64,000 bases of DNA from JANMOK01 sp031415055 (GCA_031415055.1 JANOQZ010000004.1:1-64000); one strand, 5' to 3'; numbered from the stretch's first letter, positions 8,323 through 17,200 are shown. Numbers and translations: made by a program. Notes: generated from the letters alone by a model not told the origin.

Positions 8323-9344
8323 ACCGTCTCCGTTACCTTGCGCAAGTTGCGCGGCGCGTCGGGGTCCAGACCGCGCGACTGCGCGAAACCTTCAACGAAC
8401 GCGTAAAACGAAACGATCAGCGCTAGTGGATCTGTCAGGCCATGACCCGTTCTGATACTCGGCAAGACCGAGGCAATTTTCGCGGATGGCGAAGTTACCA
8501 AAACGTGTGCGCCGTTTCGAGCCAAATTGTCGGCGACAGTGACCACCGAATGCTCGGCGGCATCGCCTGCGGCCAGCGCGAGTATCGGATATTCGGCGCC
8601 GACGATTGAAACCGGGCCATGCAATACCTCAGCGGAAGAATAAGACTCGGCGTGTATCTGGCTGGTTTCCTTGAACTTCAGCGCCACTTCGTTGGCAATC
8701 GCAACGCTGGGTCCGCGTCCCAGGACGTAAAGCGAGCTGCGGCCGGTCAACGCCTCGGAAAGCGCAGACCAGTCAATCTTGCAGGCATTTTCGAGGTGTT
8801 CCGGCAGCCTTTCGATGGCCGCAATCAATTGCTCGTCTTCAGCCCAATGCGCCAATAGCGAAAGACCGGCAACCGCAGATGTTACAAAAGTTTTTGTCGC
8901 CGCAACACTTCGCTCGGGTCCGGCATGAATGTTCAAGGTATGCCGACATATCCGGGCCAGCGGCGAAGCGGGTTCATTGGTTATGGCGATGGTCAAGGCG
9001 CCCTGATCGGCCGCTGAGCGGGCCATGCTGCAAATGTCAGGGCTTTTGCCGGATTGCGAGACGGCAATGCAGGCACCACCAGACAGGTTCAAGGCGCGGC
9101 CATAGATTGAAACAACCGAAGGGCCAAGTGAGGCCACTGGCAGCCCAAGCACCAGTTCACAGACATATTTGAGGTAGAGTGAAGCGTGGTCTGACGACCC
9201 GCGCGCGACAGAAACCACGAAACGGGGATCGGCACGCCGCAAATCTGCAGCAGCCTCGATAATTGCCTCGGAGCCGCTGGCGAGAAGTCGCTCCACGGCT
9301 TGCGGAATCTCAAGAATCTCACGGCGCATGTATGAATCGGCCAA
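8319..9344 (-). CDS. SIS-domain sugar isomerase/deaminase (NagB-II type glucosamine-6-phosphate deaminase)
   Basis: About 341 residues with two SIS domains and no glutamine amidotransferase domain. Motifs are SVARGSSDHAS, AVSQSGKSPD and SVAATKTF in the first SIS domain, and VLGRGPS and LKFKETSQIHAE in the second, as in GlmS C-terminal halves and NagB-II enzymes. In a nag operon this most likely deaminates and isomerises glucosamine-6-phosphate to fructose-6-phosphate. I place the start at TTG 9344 (AGGAAA seven bases upstream); ATG 9329 is the alternative. Longer frames would overlap the GntR gene. The 3' end overlaps nagA. AgaS-type specificity is possible. Confidence 0.85.
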   Translation of the reverse strand: MADSYMRREILEIPQAVERLLASGSEAIIEAAADLRRADPRFVVSVARGSSDHASLYLKYVCELVLGLPVASLGPSVVSIYGRALNLSGGACIAVSQSGKSPDICSMARSAADQGALTIAITNEPASPLARICRHTLNIHAGPERSVAATKTFVTSAVAGLSLLAHWAEDEQLIAAIERLPEHLENACKIDWSALSEALTGRSSLYVLGRGPSVAIANEVALKFKETSQIHAESYSSAEVLHGPVSIVGAEYPILALAAGDAAEHSVVTVADNLARNGAHVLVTSPSAKIASVLPSIRTGHGLTDPLALIVSFYAFVEGFAQSRGLDPDAPRNLRKVTETV

Positions 9345-9354
9345 CGGGATTTTC

Positions 9355-10113
9355 CTATTTGCTGATTTGCAATTCGGCAACGAAATCATATGCATCACCA
9401 CGATAGAGCGATCGGGTGAATTCCACGACGCGTCCCGATCCGAGGTATGAAACGCGCTCGATTTTCAAGCCGGCGTGCCCCAATGAAACATTGAGGTGCC
9501 GCGCGTCATCGCTTTCCAGATTGACTGCCGAAATGCGCTGAATGGCTCGGATCGGTCGATTGCCACTTTGCTCCAGGACTTCGTACAACGAATGCGTAAC
9601 CAGATTCGGATCGGCAAGAATCGAAGTTGGCAACGAGGCGCGCTCAATTGCCAAGGGAACCCCCTCCGAACTGCGCAACCGGCCAATTCGGGCCACCAGT
9701 TCATCGACACCAAGGCCGAGCGTGAAAGACTCCTGTGGCGACGGCGAGAATATGCCCCGTTCCAGAAACTTCGCTTCAACATTCATCCCTCGCCGTGCCA
9801 TGTCCTCGGTGAATGAGGTGAGTCTGGAAAGTGACTGCTCGACGCGCCGTGGTTTCGCCGCAACAAACGTGCCCGAGCCGCGTTTCTGGACCAGCACATT
9901 TTCCTGCACCAGTTCAGCCACGGCGTTTCGAACCGTTACCCGCGACAAATCGGTGATGGCTGCAATCTCGCGTTCGGAAGGGAGCGGGTCGTTGTCTTTC
10001 AATAACCCTGATTCGATGGCAGACAGGATGCGCTTGCGCAGTTGCAGATAGCGCGGCCCTCCTGTGGGCGAAAGCCAGCCCGACTGGGCCAGAAGCGCTG
10101 TTATCTCGGTCAT
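9355..10113 (-). CDS. GntR-family (HutC/UTRA) regulator, NagQ/NagR-like
   Basis: 252 residues from ATG 10113. An N-terminal winged helix (about 15-80: PLPSEREIAAITDLSRVTVR) precedes a UTRA ligand-binding domain (about 95-245). It is the first gene of the minus-strand operon regulator - deaminase - nagA and divergent from murQ, so control of amino-sugar catabolism by GlcNAc-6-P or GlcN-6-P is the likely role. Two direct GGTAT repeats lie 37-58 bases upstream of the start (10150-10171), suggesting autoregulation. An in-frame ATG at 10185 lies upstream of that motif and is less likely. Confidence 0.85.
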   Translation of the reverse strand: MTEITALLAQSGWLSPTGGPRYLQLRKRILSAIESGLLKDNDPLPSEREIAAITDLSRVTVRNAVAELVQENVLVQKRGSGTFVAAKPRRVEQSLSRLTSFTEDMARRGMNVEAKFLERGIFSPSPQESFTLGLGVDELVARIGRLRSSEGVPLAIERASLPTSILADPNLVTHSLYEVLEQSGNRPIRAIQRISAVNLESDDARHLNVSLGHAGLKIERVSYLGSGRVVEFTRSLYRGDAYDFVAELQISK

Positions 10114-10149
10114 ATTTGCCCGCTTTCCCTGGCGAACTCGCGCGCTGCT

Positions 10150-10171
10150 TTGATACCTTTCTAATACCAAT
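10150..10171 (-). promoter_or_regulatory. Candidate GntR operator before nagQ-like gene
   Basis: On the minus strand the site reads ATTGGTATTAGAAAGGTATC, two GGTAT direct repeats 11 bases apart, one helical turn. The same TTGGTATTA core recurs upstream of the ROK kinase and near murR. Binding is inferred, not shown. Confidence 0.45.
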
Positions 10172-10241
10172 ATCGACCGATGCAAAGCAGAGATTTAAAT
10201 TTTTCGCAACGACACTTGCGAATCCGGGTTAGGCATCTGAG

Positions 10242-10262
10242 TATTGGTGCTAATTTGGCATT
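10242..10262 (+). promoter_or_regulatory. Candidate operator before murQ
   Basis: The site reads TATTGGTGCTAATTTGGCAT: two TTGG half-motifs about one turn apart, 20-40 bases upstream of the murQ start. It is a weaker version of the motif before the divergent regulator. Confidence 0.35.
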
Positions 10263-10283
10263 ATCACTGGAACAGGTGAAAGC

Positions 10284-11186
10284 ATGGCACGCTCCGCTAC
10301 CGAAGCACGGCATCCACAGTCCGACGGTCTGGAGCTTCGCAACGATGGCGACTTGCTAAAGCTGCTCTGGCAGGGTCAGATCGACGCTTTGCAGGCTGTT
10401 GCCAGCGCCATACCAGCACTCGAGTCCGCGGCAGCCCTGTTCGTTGAAACAATCCGCGCCGGTTGCAAAATCGTGTATTGTGGCGCTGGCAGCTCGGGGC
10501 TGATTGCTTTGGTTGACGCAGTCGAATTGCCCGGCACCTTTGGGATCGACTCTGCGCAGATTGCAATTTGTCTAGCGGGCGGCTTGCGAGACCTTTCACG
10601 GATTGATTCTGCGGCGGAAGACAATGATCTGGCCGCAGGAAAGGACCTCGGTGCGGTCGGGGTCAGCGCCGGCGATTGCTTGATCGCGGTTTCCGCCAGC
10701 GGCACCACACGCTTCACGCTTTCTGCTGTCCGGCAGGCAAAGTTGACCGGCATGAAAATTATCGGGTTGGCTTGCAACGCAGGCACACCATTGCTTGCCT
10801 TGGCCGACTGTCCGGTCTTACTTGAGACATCGGCGGAATTGGTATCCGGATCGACAAGAATGGGTGCTGGTACCGCCCAAAAGGCGGCTTTGAATATGAT
10901 CTCGACGTTGGCCGCGATGCGTCTTGGCTTCAGCATGGACGGCCAGATGGTCAATTTGCGCATCGACAATGCCAAACTTCGCCAGCGGGCCATCGGTGTC
11001 GTCGCTTCGCTGGGGCGCTGTATGGAGAAAGACGCGGCCCGATACCTTTCGGCTGCATCCGACAACATCAAGATCGCGATAATGTTGGCACGCGGCGCAG
11101 ATTCAGTGCAATCTGCCGCCGAACAGCTCCTCGCTTGCAAGCAAGACGTAAGGCAAGCGATCGAGGCGCTTGTGTCAGCGAAATGA
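10284..11186 (+). CDS. murQ: N-acetylmuramic acid-6-phosphate etherase
   Basis: 300 residues. MurQ cleaves the lactyl ether of MurNAc-6-phosphate to GlcNAc-6-phosphate and D-lactate in cell-wall recycling. The SIS fold motifs are present: TEARHP at the start, YCGAGSSGLIALVDAVELP with E81, AAEDND with E112 (placed like the two catalytic glutamates of E. coli MurQ), SASGTTRFT, and the family signature ELVSGSTRMGAGTAQK. The product feeds NagA encoded divergently. Downstream, its stop overlaps an orphan signal-peptide start (ATGA at 11183), showing that another gene was once coupled to it. Confidence 0.93.
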   Translation: MARSATEARHPQSDGLELRNDGDLLKLLWQGQIDALQAVASAIPALESAAALFVETIRAGCKIVYCGAGSSGLIALVDAVELPGTFGIDSAQIAICLAGGLRDLSRIDSAAEDNDLAAGKDLGAVGVSAGDCLIAVSASGTTRFTLSAVRQAKLTGMKIIGLACNAGTPLLALADCPVLLETSAELVSGSTRMGAGTAQKAALNMISTLAAMRLGFSMDGQMVNLRIDNAKLRQRAIGVVASLGRCMEKDAARYLSAASDNIKIAIMLARGADSVQSAAEQLLACKQDVRQAIEALVSAK

Positions 11187-11260
11187 AAACAACCGAGCTA
11201 CTCAGCTTGACCCTAGCGGGATCGCTGGCAGCAAACGCGACCGTCGCCGCACAAAATTAA
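11183..11260 (+). pseudogene. Orphan signal peptide: 5' stub of a lost exported (likely binding) protein
   Basis: ATG 11183 overlaps the murQ stop as ATGA and opens a frame of only 25 codons ending at TAA 11260. The peptide begins MKTTELLSLTLAGSLAA and ends ATVAAQN, which is almost exactly a Sec signal peptide up to its cleavage site. Nothing follows it. The simplest reading is that murQ was followed by an ABC-transporter binding protein gene and that a deletion with its left end near 11260 removed the rest. A functional 25-residue peptide cannot be excluded. Confidence 0.6.
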
Positions 11261-11299
11261 TTTCAAATCCAGAGAAAGTGGCATGGTTCGGCTTCAATC

Positions 11300-11342
11300 T
11301 GGTATTTACATTGGTTCTAATTGGTAATACTTTGGTATTAAT
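11300..11342 (+). promoter_or_regulatory. Four phased GGT repeats upstream of the ROK kinase
   Basis: GGT occurs at 11301, 11313, 11323 and 11334, at spacings of 12, 10 and 11 bases, within TGGTATTTA, TTGGTTCTAA, TTGGTAATAC and TTGGTATTAA contexts. The repeat lies 33-75 bases before the kinase start. It matches the motif before nagQ and probably marks cooperative regulator binding on one face of the helix. Confidence 0.45.
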
Positions 11343-11374
11343 CGAACGCATCATTACAGAATCGCGGGGCGCGG

Positions 11375-12286
11375 ATGGCAGCTTGTTTCGACATCGGGGG
11401 CAGCTTCATCAAGTTCGGCCCTTCCGATGCTGCGGGCAATGTTACCGAAGCGGGTCGCCTACCCACGCCAGTCAATTCTTTCAGCGATTTCACCGAAACG
11501 ATACGTCTGGCCATTGCGAAAATGGGTCGGGCGGACGCGGCGATTTCCATTTCCCTTGCAGGAATATTCGACCCGACCAGCGGAATGGCCACGATCGTCA
11601 ACGTCCCGTGCCTGAACGGGCGGCGCGTTGCTCATGATTTGGCAGAAGCGCTGGGGACTTCGGTGCGAATTACCAACGACGCCGATTGTTTCGCACTTGC
11701 CGAGGCACATTCCGGGGCCGGGCGCGGCAAGAGCAGTGTGTTCGGCATCATCTTGGGAACGGGAGTCGGCGGCGGCGTGGTTATTGACGGAAAATTGCTC
11801 CGCGGTTTTGGCGGCATAAGTGGCGAATGGGGGCATGGTCCGGTGGTCGACCCAACTGCCGGCGGACTTTGCGACGAAATGCCCCGACTTGCGTGCGGAT
11901 GCGGTCGAACCGATTGCCTCGACGCCACGGGCTCGGCTCGCGGCATGGAACGCATTCACATCGCGCGAACCGGCGTTGTCCTTGACAGCAAGACAATTAC
12001 GGCGCGCTGGAAGTCGGGTGATGCGGCTTGCGAAAAGACCATCGAGATTTTTGTTGAACAGATCGCTAGGCCTCTGAGCGTGATTGTGAATACCTTGGGC
12101 TGTGACGTCGTGCCTGTCAGTGGCGGATTGGCTTCCGAACCGGCATTGATCGCCAGAATCGACACGCGACTGCGCCAGAACGTACTTGCCTTCCACCCAA
12201 GCCCGCTAGTGGTGCCGGGCCATCACGGCGCAGAAGGAGGCCTCAAAGGTGCGGGCATTGTCGCCCTGCAGGATTTCGCGGCATGA
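11375..12286 (+). CDS. ROK-family sugar kinase (probable N-acetylglucosamine or N-acetylmannosamine kinase)
   Basis: 303 residues. The ROK hallmarks are all there: ATP loop FDIGGSFIK (6-13), catalytic D102 in TNDADCF, second phosphate motif GIILGTGVGGGVV (125-136), substrate and zinc site EWGHGP (151-156) and a cysteine cluster ACGCGRTDCLD (173-183) where most members end in GCLE. It would phosphorylate an imported amino sugar to feed NagA. ROK substrate choice cannot be read from motifs. The stop overlaps the cutC start (ATGA), and the four genes kinase - cutC - oxidoreductase - permease are chained by such overlaps. Confidence 0.88.
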   Translation: MAACFDIGGSFIKFGPSDAAGNVTEAGRLPTPVNSFSDFTETIRLAIAKMGRADAAISISLAGIFDPTSGMATIVNVPCLNGRRVAHDLAEALGTSVRITNDADCFALAEAHSGAGRGKSSVFGIILGTGVGGGVVIDGKLLRGFGGISGEWGHGPVVDPTAGGLCDEMPRLACGCGRTDCLDATGSARGMERIHIARTGVVLDSKTITARWKSGDAACEKTIEIFVEQIARPLSVIVNTLGCDVVPVSGGLASEPALIARIDTRLRQNVLAFHPSPLVVPGHHGAEGGLKGAGIVALQDFAA

Positions 12287-13032
12287 AAGTTCTCTTAGAA
12301 ATTGCCGTGGATTCGATTGCTGGTGCAAAAATCGCCGTCTCAGCGGGTGCGGATCGCATTGAGTTGTGCAGCGCACTTTCCGAAGGCGGCCTGACGCCAT
12401 CGCTAGGCAATATGCGCGCGGCTGCCAGTCTGGGTATCCCTGTTTTCGCCATGATCCGGCCGCGTGGCGGCGATTTTTTCTATTCGCAAGCTGAAACGCG
12501 TATCATGCGCGACGACATTACGGCGGCCGTTGACGCGGGCTTGTCCGGGTTCGTGTTTGGCGCACTCCGACGCGATCTTGCTTTGGACAGCGATCTTCTG
12601 GCAGACCTGATGGAACATACCGGCAACCTTCCGGCAACTTTGCATCGTGCCTTTGATTTTGTTAGCGATCAAAGCATGGCGCTTGAACAAGCCAGTGCCC
12701 TTGGTTTTCGGCGTATTTTGACCTCCGGCCAAGCCGTTTCCGCCGAGATTGGCCAAGCCAGGTTGGCTGAGTTGGCAGCCCAAGCCAAAGGCAAGATCGC
12801 TGTATTGCCTGGCGCCGGCATTCGTGCACACAATGTCGCAACAATTCTGTCAGTAACAGGTGTAGAAGAAATCCATGCCGCCTGCCGGTTGCGGGCTGCC
12901 ACCGACGCACGAATGACTTCGTTTGGTTTTTCGGACCCGGGCGGGCCTTCGCAAACCGACGGAACTGCCGTCCGGAATCTGCGACGCGCAATCGACCTGG
13001 CCACAGTTGAATCGCAAAAGGTGACCGCATGA
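12283..13032 (+). CDS. cutC: CutC family protein
   Basis: 249 residues, a TIM-barrel protein of the CutC family. Diagnostic segments are LLEIAVDSIAGAKIA, GADRIELCSALSEGGLTPS, IRPRGGDFFYS, FGAL in the middle, LHRAFDF and the C-terminal GVEEIHAACR. CutC was first linked to copper tolerance, but that role is disputed and many members, as here, sit in sugar operons. Being locked between a ROK kinase and a Gfo/Idh oxidoreductase by 4-base overlaps argues for a role in sugar metabolism. I do not assign a reaction. Confidence 0.9.
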   Translation: MKVLLEIAVDSIAGAKIAVSAGADRIELCSALSEGGLTPSLGNMRAAASLGIPVFAMIRPRGGDFFYSQAETRIMRDDITAAVDAGLSGFVFGALRRDLALDSDLLADLMEHTGNLPATLHRAFDFVSDQSMALEQASALGFRRILTSGQAVSAEIGQARLAELAAQAKGKIAVLPGAGIRAHNVATILSVTGVEEIHAACRLRAATDARMTSFGFSDPGGPSQTDGTAVRNLRRAIDLATVESQKVTA

Positions 13033-14186
13033 GGATTGGAATCGTCGGCTTGGGAGCGCGCATGGCCCATGTCGGCCAACTATTCACCATCGAGTGTGAA
13101 GACGCCGAATTCACCGCATACTGCGACCCCACACCGGCGGGCCTTCCTGATATGGTCAGGAACGGTTGTGCGCCGAAACGCGGCTATGGCGACATCGATG
13201 CCATGCTCAAGGCCGAGAAATTCGACCTTCTGATGATCGGCTCGCCGAATTTCATGCATCTGGGTCACCTGCGCGCTGCGCTCAAATCTGACACGCCACG
13301 CATTTTCGCCGAAAAGCCGGTGGTCATCAGCGAAGCGGAGACGATGGAATTTCTGGGTTTGCTGCGCGACCACGGCGGGCATCAGCGGGTGATTGTCGGG
13401 CTGGTGCTGCGGTATTCACCGTTGTTTGTCGCTTTGCGCAAGTCCCTGAACGCGGGCCAGTTGGGTGATGTTGTTTCCATCGAAGCCTGCGAACATATCG
13501 CCCCGTATCACGGCTCTTTCTTCATGCGCGACTGGCGCCGGAACAGCAAACTGTCGGGCGGCTTCATGCTGGAAAAATGCTGCCACGACCTCGACCTCTA
13601 TCAGGCCGTCGCTGGTGCGCGGCCAATGCAGATCGCCAGTTTCGGCGGGCGAAAAAGTTATGTACCCGCCAACGTCCCGGCGAGGCGTCCAGATTATCTG
13701 AATGACATGGCACCGCGCTGGGGCGGCATCGACGAAGCCTTCGCATCGGACGGCGACATCATCGATTACCAGACCGCTATTGTGAATTATGAAAACGGTG
13801 TAAACCTTTGTTTCCACACCAATCTCAACGTCCCTGATGAATTCCGTCGCTTCGCCGTCATGGGCACCAAAGGCATGGCCGAGGGCGACTTCATCCGCAA
13901 TTATTACCGCGTGCATGACTCCCGTACCGGCAAAGCACTGGTTAAAAACGATGCCGTGGTTCCCGGCGGTGCGGGCCACTACGGTGCGGATGAAGCCATG
14001 GCCCGCGATCTGGCAGAGCATTTCCGATCCGGCACGGCGCTGCCGGTGACGGTGCTGGATGCGCTCGAAGCCGGGCTGACCGCCCTGAAAATGGACGAGG
14101 CTCGGCTGAAAGGTCAGGTCGTTGAACTACGGCAAACCTGGGCAGAATTTGACAGCTACGGGCAGTCCGCCCGCAAGGTGGCGTGA
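13029..14186 (+). CDS. Gfo/Idh/MocA-family NAD(P)-dependent oxidoreductase
   Basis: 385 residues. An N-terminal Rossmann fold starts IGIVGLGARMAHVG, and the conserved lysine motif of the family is seen as FAEKPVVI near residue 98. The C-terminal GFO_IDH_MocA domain contains SGGFMLEKCCHDLDLYQ, including the HDLD catalytic-type motif. Such enzymes oxidise sugars or cyclitols, or act on glycosides by transient oxidation. Its position between cutC and a carbohydrate importer suggests it processes the imported sugar. The substrate is unknown. It is chained to its neighbours by overlapping stop and start codons. Confidence 0.88.
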   Translation: MRIGIVGLGARMAHVGQLFTIECEDAEFTAYCDPTPAGLPDMVRNGCAPKRGYGDIDAMLKAEKFDLLMIGSPNFMHLGHLRAALKSDTPRIFAEKPVVISEAETMEFLGLLRDHGGHQRVIVGLVLRYSPLFVALRKSLNAGQLGDVVSIEACEHIAPYHGSFFMRDWRRNSKLSGGFMLEKCCHDLDLYQAVAGARPMQIASFGGRKSYVPANVPARRPDYLNDMAPRWGGIDEAFASDGDIIDYQTAIVNYENGVNLCFHTNLNVPDEFRRFAVMGTKGMAEGDFIRNYYRVHDSRTGKALVKNDAVVPGGAGHYGADEAMARDLAEHFRSGTALPVTVLDALEAGLTALKMDEARLKGQVVELRQTWAEFDSYGQSARKVA

Positions 14187-15079
14187 TGGCTGTCACCAGA
14201 AAAAAAACTGACTGGTTCCCGTATATGCTGCTGGTTCCGGCAAGTCTGTTGACGCTGGTGATCGTCGCCTGGCCGCTGGTCGAAACTTTTCGCCTGTCTT
14301 TGACCGATGCGTCGTTGCGCCCGACAACGAACTTCGTCGGCTTTGACAACTACAAGAAGATCTTTGCAGGCACTTTCCCAACGATCATCGCCCGCACGTT
14401 TTACTGGATGGCAATATCGGTCAGCTTGAAAATGTTGTTTGGCATATTGGGCGCTGTGCTGCTTAACGCGGCGGTTCCCGGCCGCACCCTGTTCCGGGTA
14501 TTGATCATGCCGCCCTGGATCGTGCCGATCGCCATTGGCGTGTTCATGTGGGGTTGGATGTACAACGGTCAGTTTGGGATGATTTCGGGCATGCTGCAAC
14601 GGCTGAACCTGATCTCAGAGCCGTTCGAGTTTCTGGCCTATGCCAACTCGTCCTTCCTTTCGACCATCGTCACCGATGTCTGGATCGGCACCCCATTGGT
14701 CACCGTCTATCTTTTGGCCGCCATGCAGGGTGTGCCGGGTGACCTGCACGAAGCCGCCTGGACCGACGGCGCCAGCCGTCTCTACCGGTTCCGCCGCATC
14801 ACCCTGCCGCTGATCATGCCGGCAGTCGCCACCATGTCGCTGCTGTCAGCAATCTGGACTTTCAATTCCTTCGACATCATCTGGATCCTGACCGAAGGTG
14901 GCCCGCGCGGCCAGACCACCACCATGATCATCGACACCTACAAGACCGCGATCAGCCGCTTCCGTTACGGCGAAGGCGCGGCGCGGGCGGTGATGATCGT
15001 GATCTTCCTTTCGCTGTTCTCGGCTTTCTATTTCGCCATGATCTCGCGCATCGGCAAGCGGGAGGTCGGCAATGATTAA
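14186..15079 (+). CDS. Carbohydrate ABC transporter permease (MalF/UgpA type)
   Basis: About 297 residues, six hydrophobic segments. The first begins WFPYMLLVPASLLTLVIVAW. The cytoplasmic EAA loop that docks the ATPase is EAAWTDGASRLYRFRRI, near residue 190. Start ATG 14186 overlaps the TGA of the oxidoreductase gene; GTG 14183 is also possible. It forms the membrane channel with the next gene product, fed by the binding protein at 15950 and energised by the ATPase at 17227. Confidence 0.93.
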   Translation: MAVTRKKTDWFPYMLLVPASLLTLVIVAWPLVETFRLSLTDASLRPTTNFVGFDNYKKIFAGTFPTIIARTFYWMAISVSLKMLFGILGAVLLNAAVPGRTLFRVLIMPPWIVPIAIGVFMWGWMYNGQFGMISGMLQRLNLISEPFEFLAYANSSFLSTIVTDVWIGTPLVTVYLLAAMQGVPGDLHEAAWTDGASRLYRFRRITLPLIMPAVATMSLLSAIWTFNSFDIIWILTEGGPRGQTTTMIIDTYKTAISRFRYGEGAARAVMIVIFLSLFSAFYFAMISRIGKREVGND

Positions 15080-15914
15080 CCGCTACCGCTGGTGGGAATA
15101 TGTGCTGATCTATGCTGGAATAGCAACGTTTTTGGCCTTTGTTCTGGCCCCGTTCCTCGAGGCTTTCCTCGTCTCGATGCGCCCGATCGACGCCCTGTTC
15201 TCGATTCCCTATCGCTTTGTAACCGAGGGGATGAACTTCGATTCCTATGTCACCATGTGGACCAGCGTGCCACTGCTGTGGCTTTATATGCTCAACAGCC
15301 TGTTCATCGCCACCGCAGTGACCCTGCTGGCGCTTTTTACTATCATCCCGGCGGCCTATGCGTTTTCGCGCTTCGAGTTCAAATTCAAGAACGGCCTGCT
15401 GGCGGGGTTTCTCGCTATCAACATGGTCTCGGGCGCTGTGCTGATTATCCCGTTGTACAAAGTTATGCAGCAGCTTGGCCTGCTCAACACCTATTTCGCC
15501 ATGATCCTGCCCGGTGCTGCCTTCGTGATTCCGACCGGTATCTGGCTGCTGCGGTCCTATCTGATGAAAATCCCCAAGGAATTGGAAGAGGCGGCATGGG
15601 TCGACGGTGCTGGCCGGATTTACACACTGTGGCGGGTGATCCTGCCGGTGGCCTTACCCGGCATCATGGTGGTGGCGATCGCAACCTTTATCGCCGCCTA
15701 TGCCCAGCAATTCCTGTTCGCCCTAACATTTAACTCGACCAACGAATTGAATCCGCTGCCGGTCGGGCTGTACCAGTTCTTCGGCCAACAGACTGTGGTC
15801 TGGAACGAACTGATGGCCGCAAGCTTGGTCGGTATCCTTCCAGTGCTGATCGTCTACATATTCTTGCAACGCTACATCGTTGCCGGGCTGACGGCCGGGG
15901 CGGTGAAAGAGTGA
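15072..15914 (+). CDS. Carbohydrate ABC transporter permease (MalG/UgpE type)
   Basis: 280 residues with six predicted membrane spans and the EAA motif EEAAWVDGAGRIYTLWRV in the last cytoplasmic loop. It overlaps the previous permease gene by 8 bases. It is the second half of the channel heterodimer of the family-1 sugar importer encoded here. Confidence 0.93.
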   Translation: MINRYRWWEYVLIYAGIATFLAFVLAPFLEAFLVSMRPIDALFSIPYRFVTEGMNFDSYVTMWTSVPLLWLYMLNSLFIATAVTLLALFTIIPAAYAFSRFEFKFKNGLLAGFLAINMVSGAVLIIPLYKVMQQLGLLNTYFAMILPGAAFVIPTGIWLLRSYLMKIPKELEEAAWVDGAGRIYTLWRVILPVALPGIMVVAIATFIAAYAQQFLFALTFNSTNELNPLPVGLYQFFGQQTVVWNELMAASLVGILPVLIVYIFLQRYIVAGLTAGAVKE

Positions 15915-15949
15915 ATTACTGAAGCCTGCAACCAACTAGGGAGAAGACA

Positions 15950-17158
15950 ATGAAAATGAAAACGATACTGTTGAGCGGCGCGGTTGCGTTTGCTTCAACT
16001 GGTTTCGCGTGGTCGCAAGACACCGAAATCCACATGATCAACTGCGGCGCAATCGCCGATCAGGGCACCAGCGTGCAGGCCGAACACGTCGCTTTGTGGG
16101 AAGCCGCCAATCCCGGCTTCAAGGTCAATGTCGAATATGTGCCATGGGGCCAGTGCGAGTCGAAATCGACCACACTCGCCGGCGCCGGTGACCCGCCGGC
16201 AATCGCCTATATCGGTTCGCGAGGGCTGAAACAACTGTCGCAGAACGAGCTGATCATCCCGGTCGCCTTGACCGACGACGAAAAGGCAACTTATGCCGCG
16301 CCGATCCTTGGCACGGTTACCGCCGATGGCCAGCAATGGGGCCTGCCGCGGGCGTTCTCCACCAAGGCTTTGTACTGGAACAAAGACCTGTTCGCAGCCG
16401 CTGGCTTGCCTGATGCTGCACCGAAAACTTGGGACGAAATGGTCGCAGCCGCAGCCGCGATTCAGGAAAAGACCGATGCCGATGGTTTTGGCATGATCGC
16501 AGCCGATTTTGACAACACAATGCACGAGTTCCTGAACTATGTTTACACCAACGGCGGTGCCGTCCTGAATGATGCGGGTGAGAATGTGTTCAACTCGCCC
16601 AACAACGTTCAGGCGATGGAACTGTATGTCAAACTTGCGCCGCTTTCCCAGCCCGGCCCGACAGCCTATGACCGTGAAAAGCTGAACCCGCTGTTTGCCG
16701 AAAGCCAGATCGGCATGTATGTCTCCGGTCCTTGGGCGCGTGGCCTTGTCGGTGATGTAAACTGGGGTGTAGCACCGATTCCGGTCGGGCCGATGGGCCA
16801 GCCGGGTACTTTGTTGATCACTGACTCGCTGGCAGTGTTCAAAGGCTCAGGCGTCGAAGATCAGGCACTGAGCTTGGCTAAATTCCTGACCAACCCGGAC
16901 AACCAGTTCGCCTTCGAAGTGGCCTCTGGCTTTACCCCACTGCGCAAAGTGGCTGGTGTTGCCGATCTTGTCACTGCCGACCCGACCTGGGCCGCCTTCC
17001 TTGACGCGATCCCGACTGGCGGACCCGAGCCGCTGGTGACCGACTATGTTGGTCTGCAGGATGCATTCACCGCTGGCATCCAAGGCGTCGTTCTGGGCGA
17101 ATTGGCTCCAGCCGATGCCGTCGCCCAGATCGCGGCCGCGATTGACGGTGTGATGTAA
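15950..17158 (+). CDS. Extracellular sugar-binding protein of ABC importer (family 1)
   Basis: 402 residues from ATG 15950, with a good ribosome-binding site (AGGGAGAAGACA). Residues 1-22 are a signal peptide ending at AWSQ. The mature protein shows family-1 binding protein features: LWEAANPGFKVNVEYVPWG, GLPRAFSTKALYWNKDLFAA, and the C-terminal LAKFLTNPDNQFAFEVASG. Given the operon (ROK kinase, MurQ nearby, GH20 downstream), an amino sugar or a chitin- or peptidoglycan-derived saccharide is the likely ligand. This is inference from context. Confidence 0.92.
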   Translation: MKMKTILLSGAVAFASTGFAWSQDTEIHMINCGAIADQGTSVQAEHVALWEAANPGFKVNVEYVPWGQCESKSTTLAGAGDPPAIAYIGSRGLKQLSQNELIIPVALTDDEKATYAAPILGTVTADGQQWGLPRAFSTKALYWNKDLFAAAGLPDAAPKTWDEMVAAAAAIQEKTDADGFGMIAADFDNTMHEFLNYVYTNGGAVLNDAGENVFNSPNNVQAMELYVKLAPLSQPGPTAYDREKLNPLFAESQIGMYVSGPWARGLVGDVNWGVAPIPVGPMGQPGTLLITDSLAVFKGSGVEDQALSLAKFLTNPDNQFAFEVASGFTPLRKVAGVADLVTADPTWAAFLDAIPTGGPEPLVTDYVGLQDAFTAGIQGVVLGELAPADAVAQIAAAIDGVM

Positions 17159-17168
17159 ACACGCCCGT

Positions 17169-17200
17169 GGCCCGGCCCCAATCCTCCCGGGGGCCGGACC
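17169..17200 (+). repeat. Stable hairpin after binding protein gene
   Basis: CCGGCCCC (17172-17179) pairs with GGGGCCGG (17190-17197), with two further G-C pairs outside one mismatch. It lies 10 bases after the binding-protein stop and before the ATPase gene, without a T tract. Such hairpins usually protect the 3' end of the abundant binding-protein mRNA and lower expression of the next gene. Confidence 0.6.
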
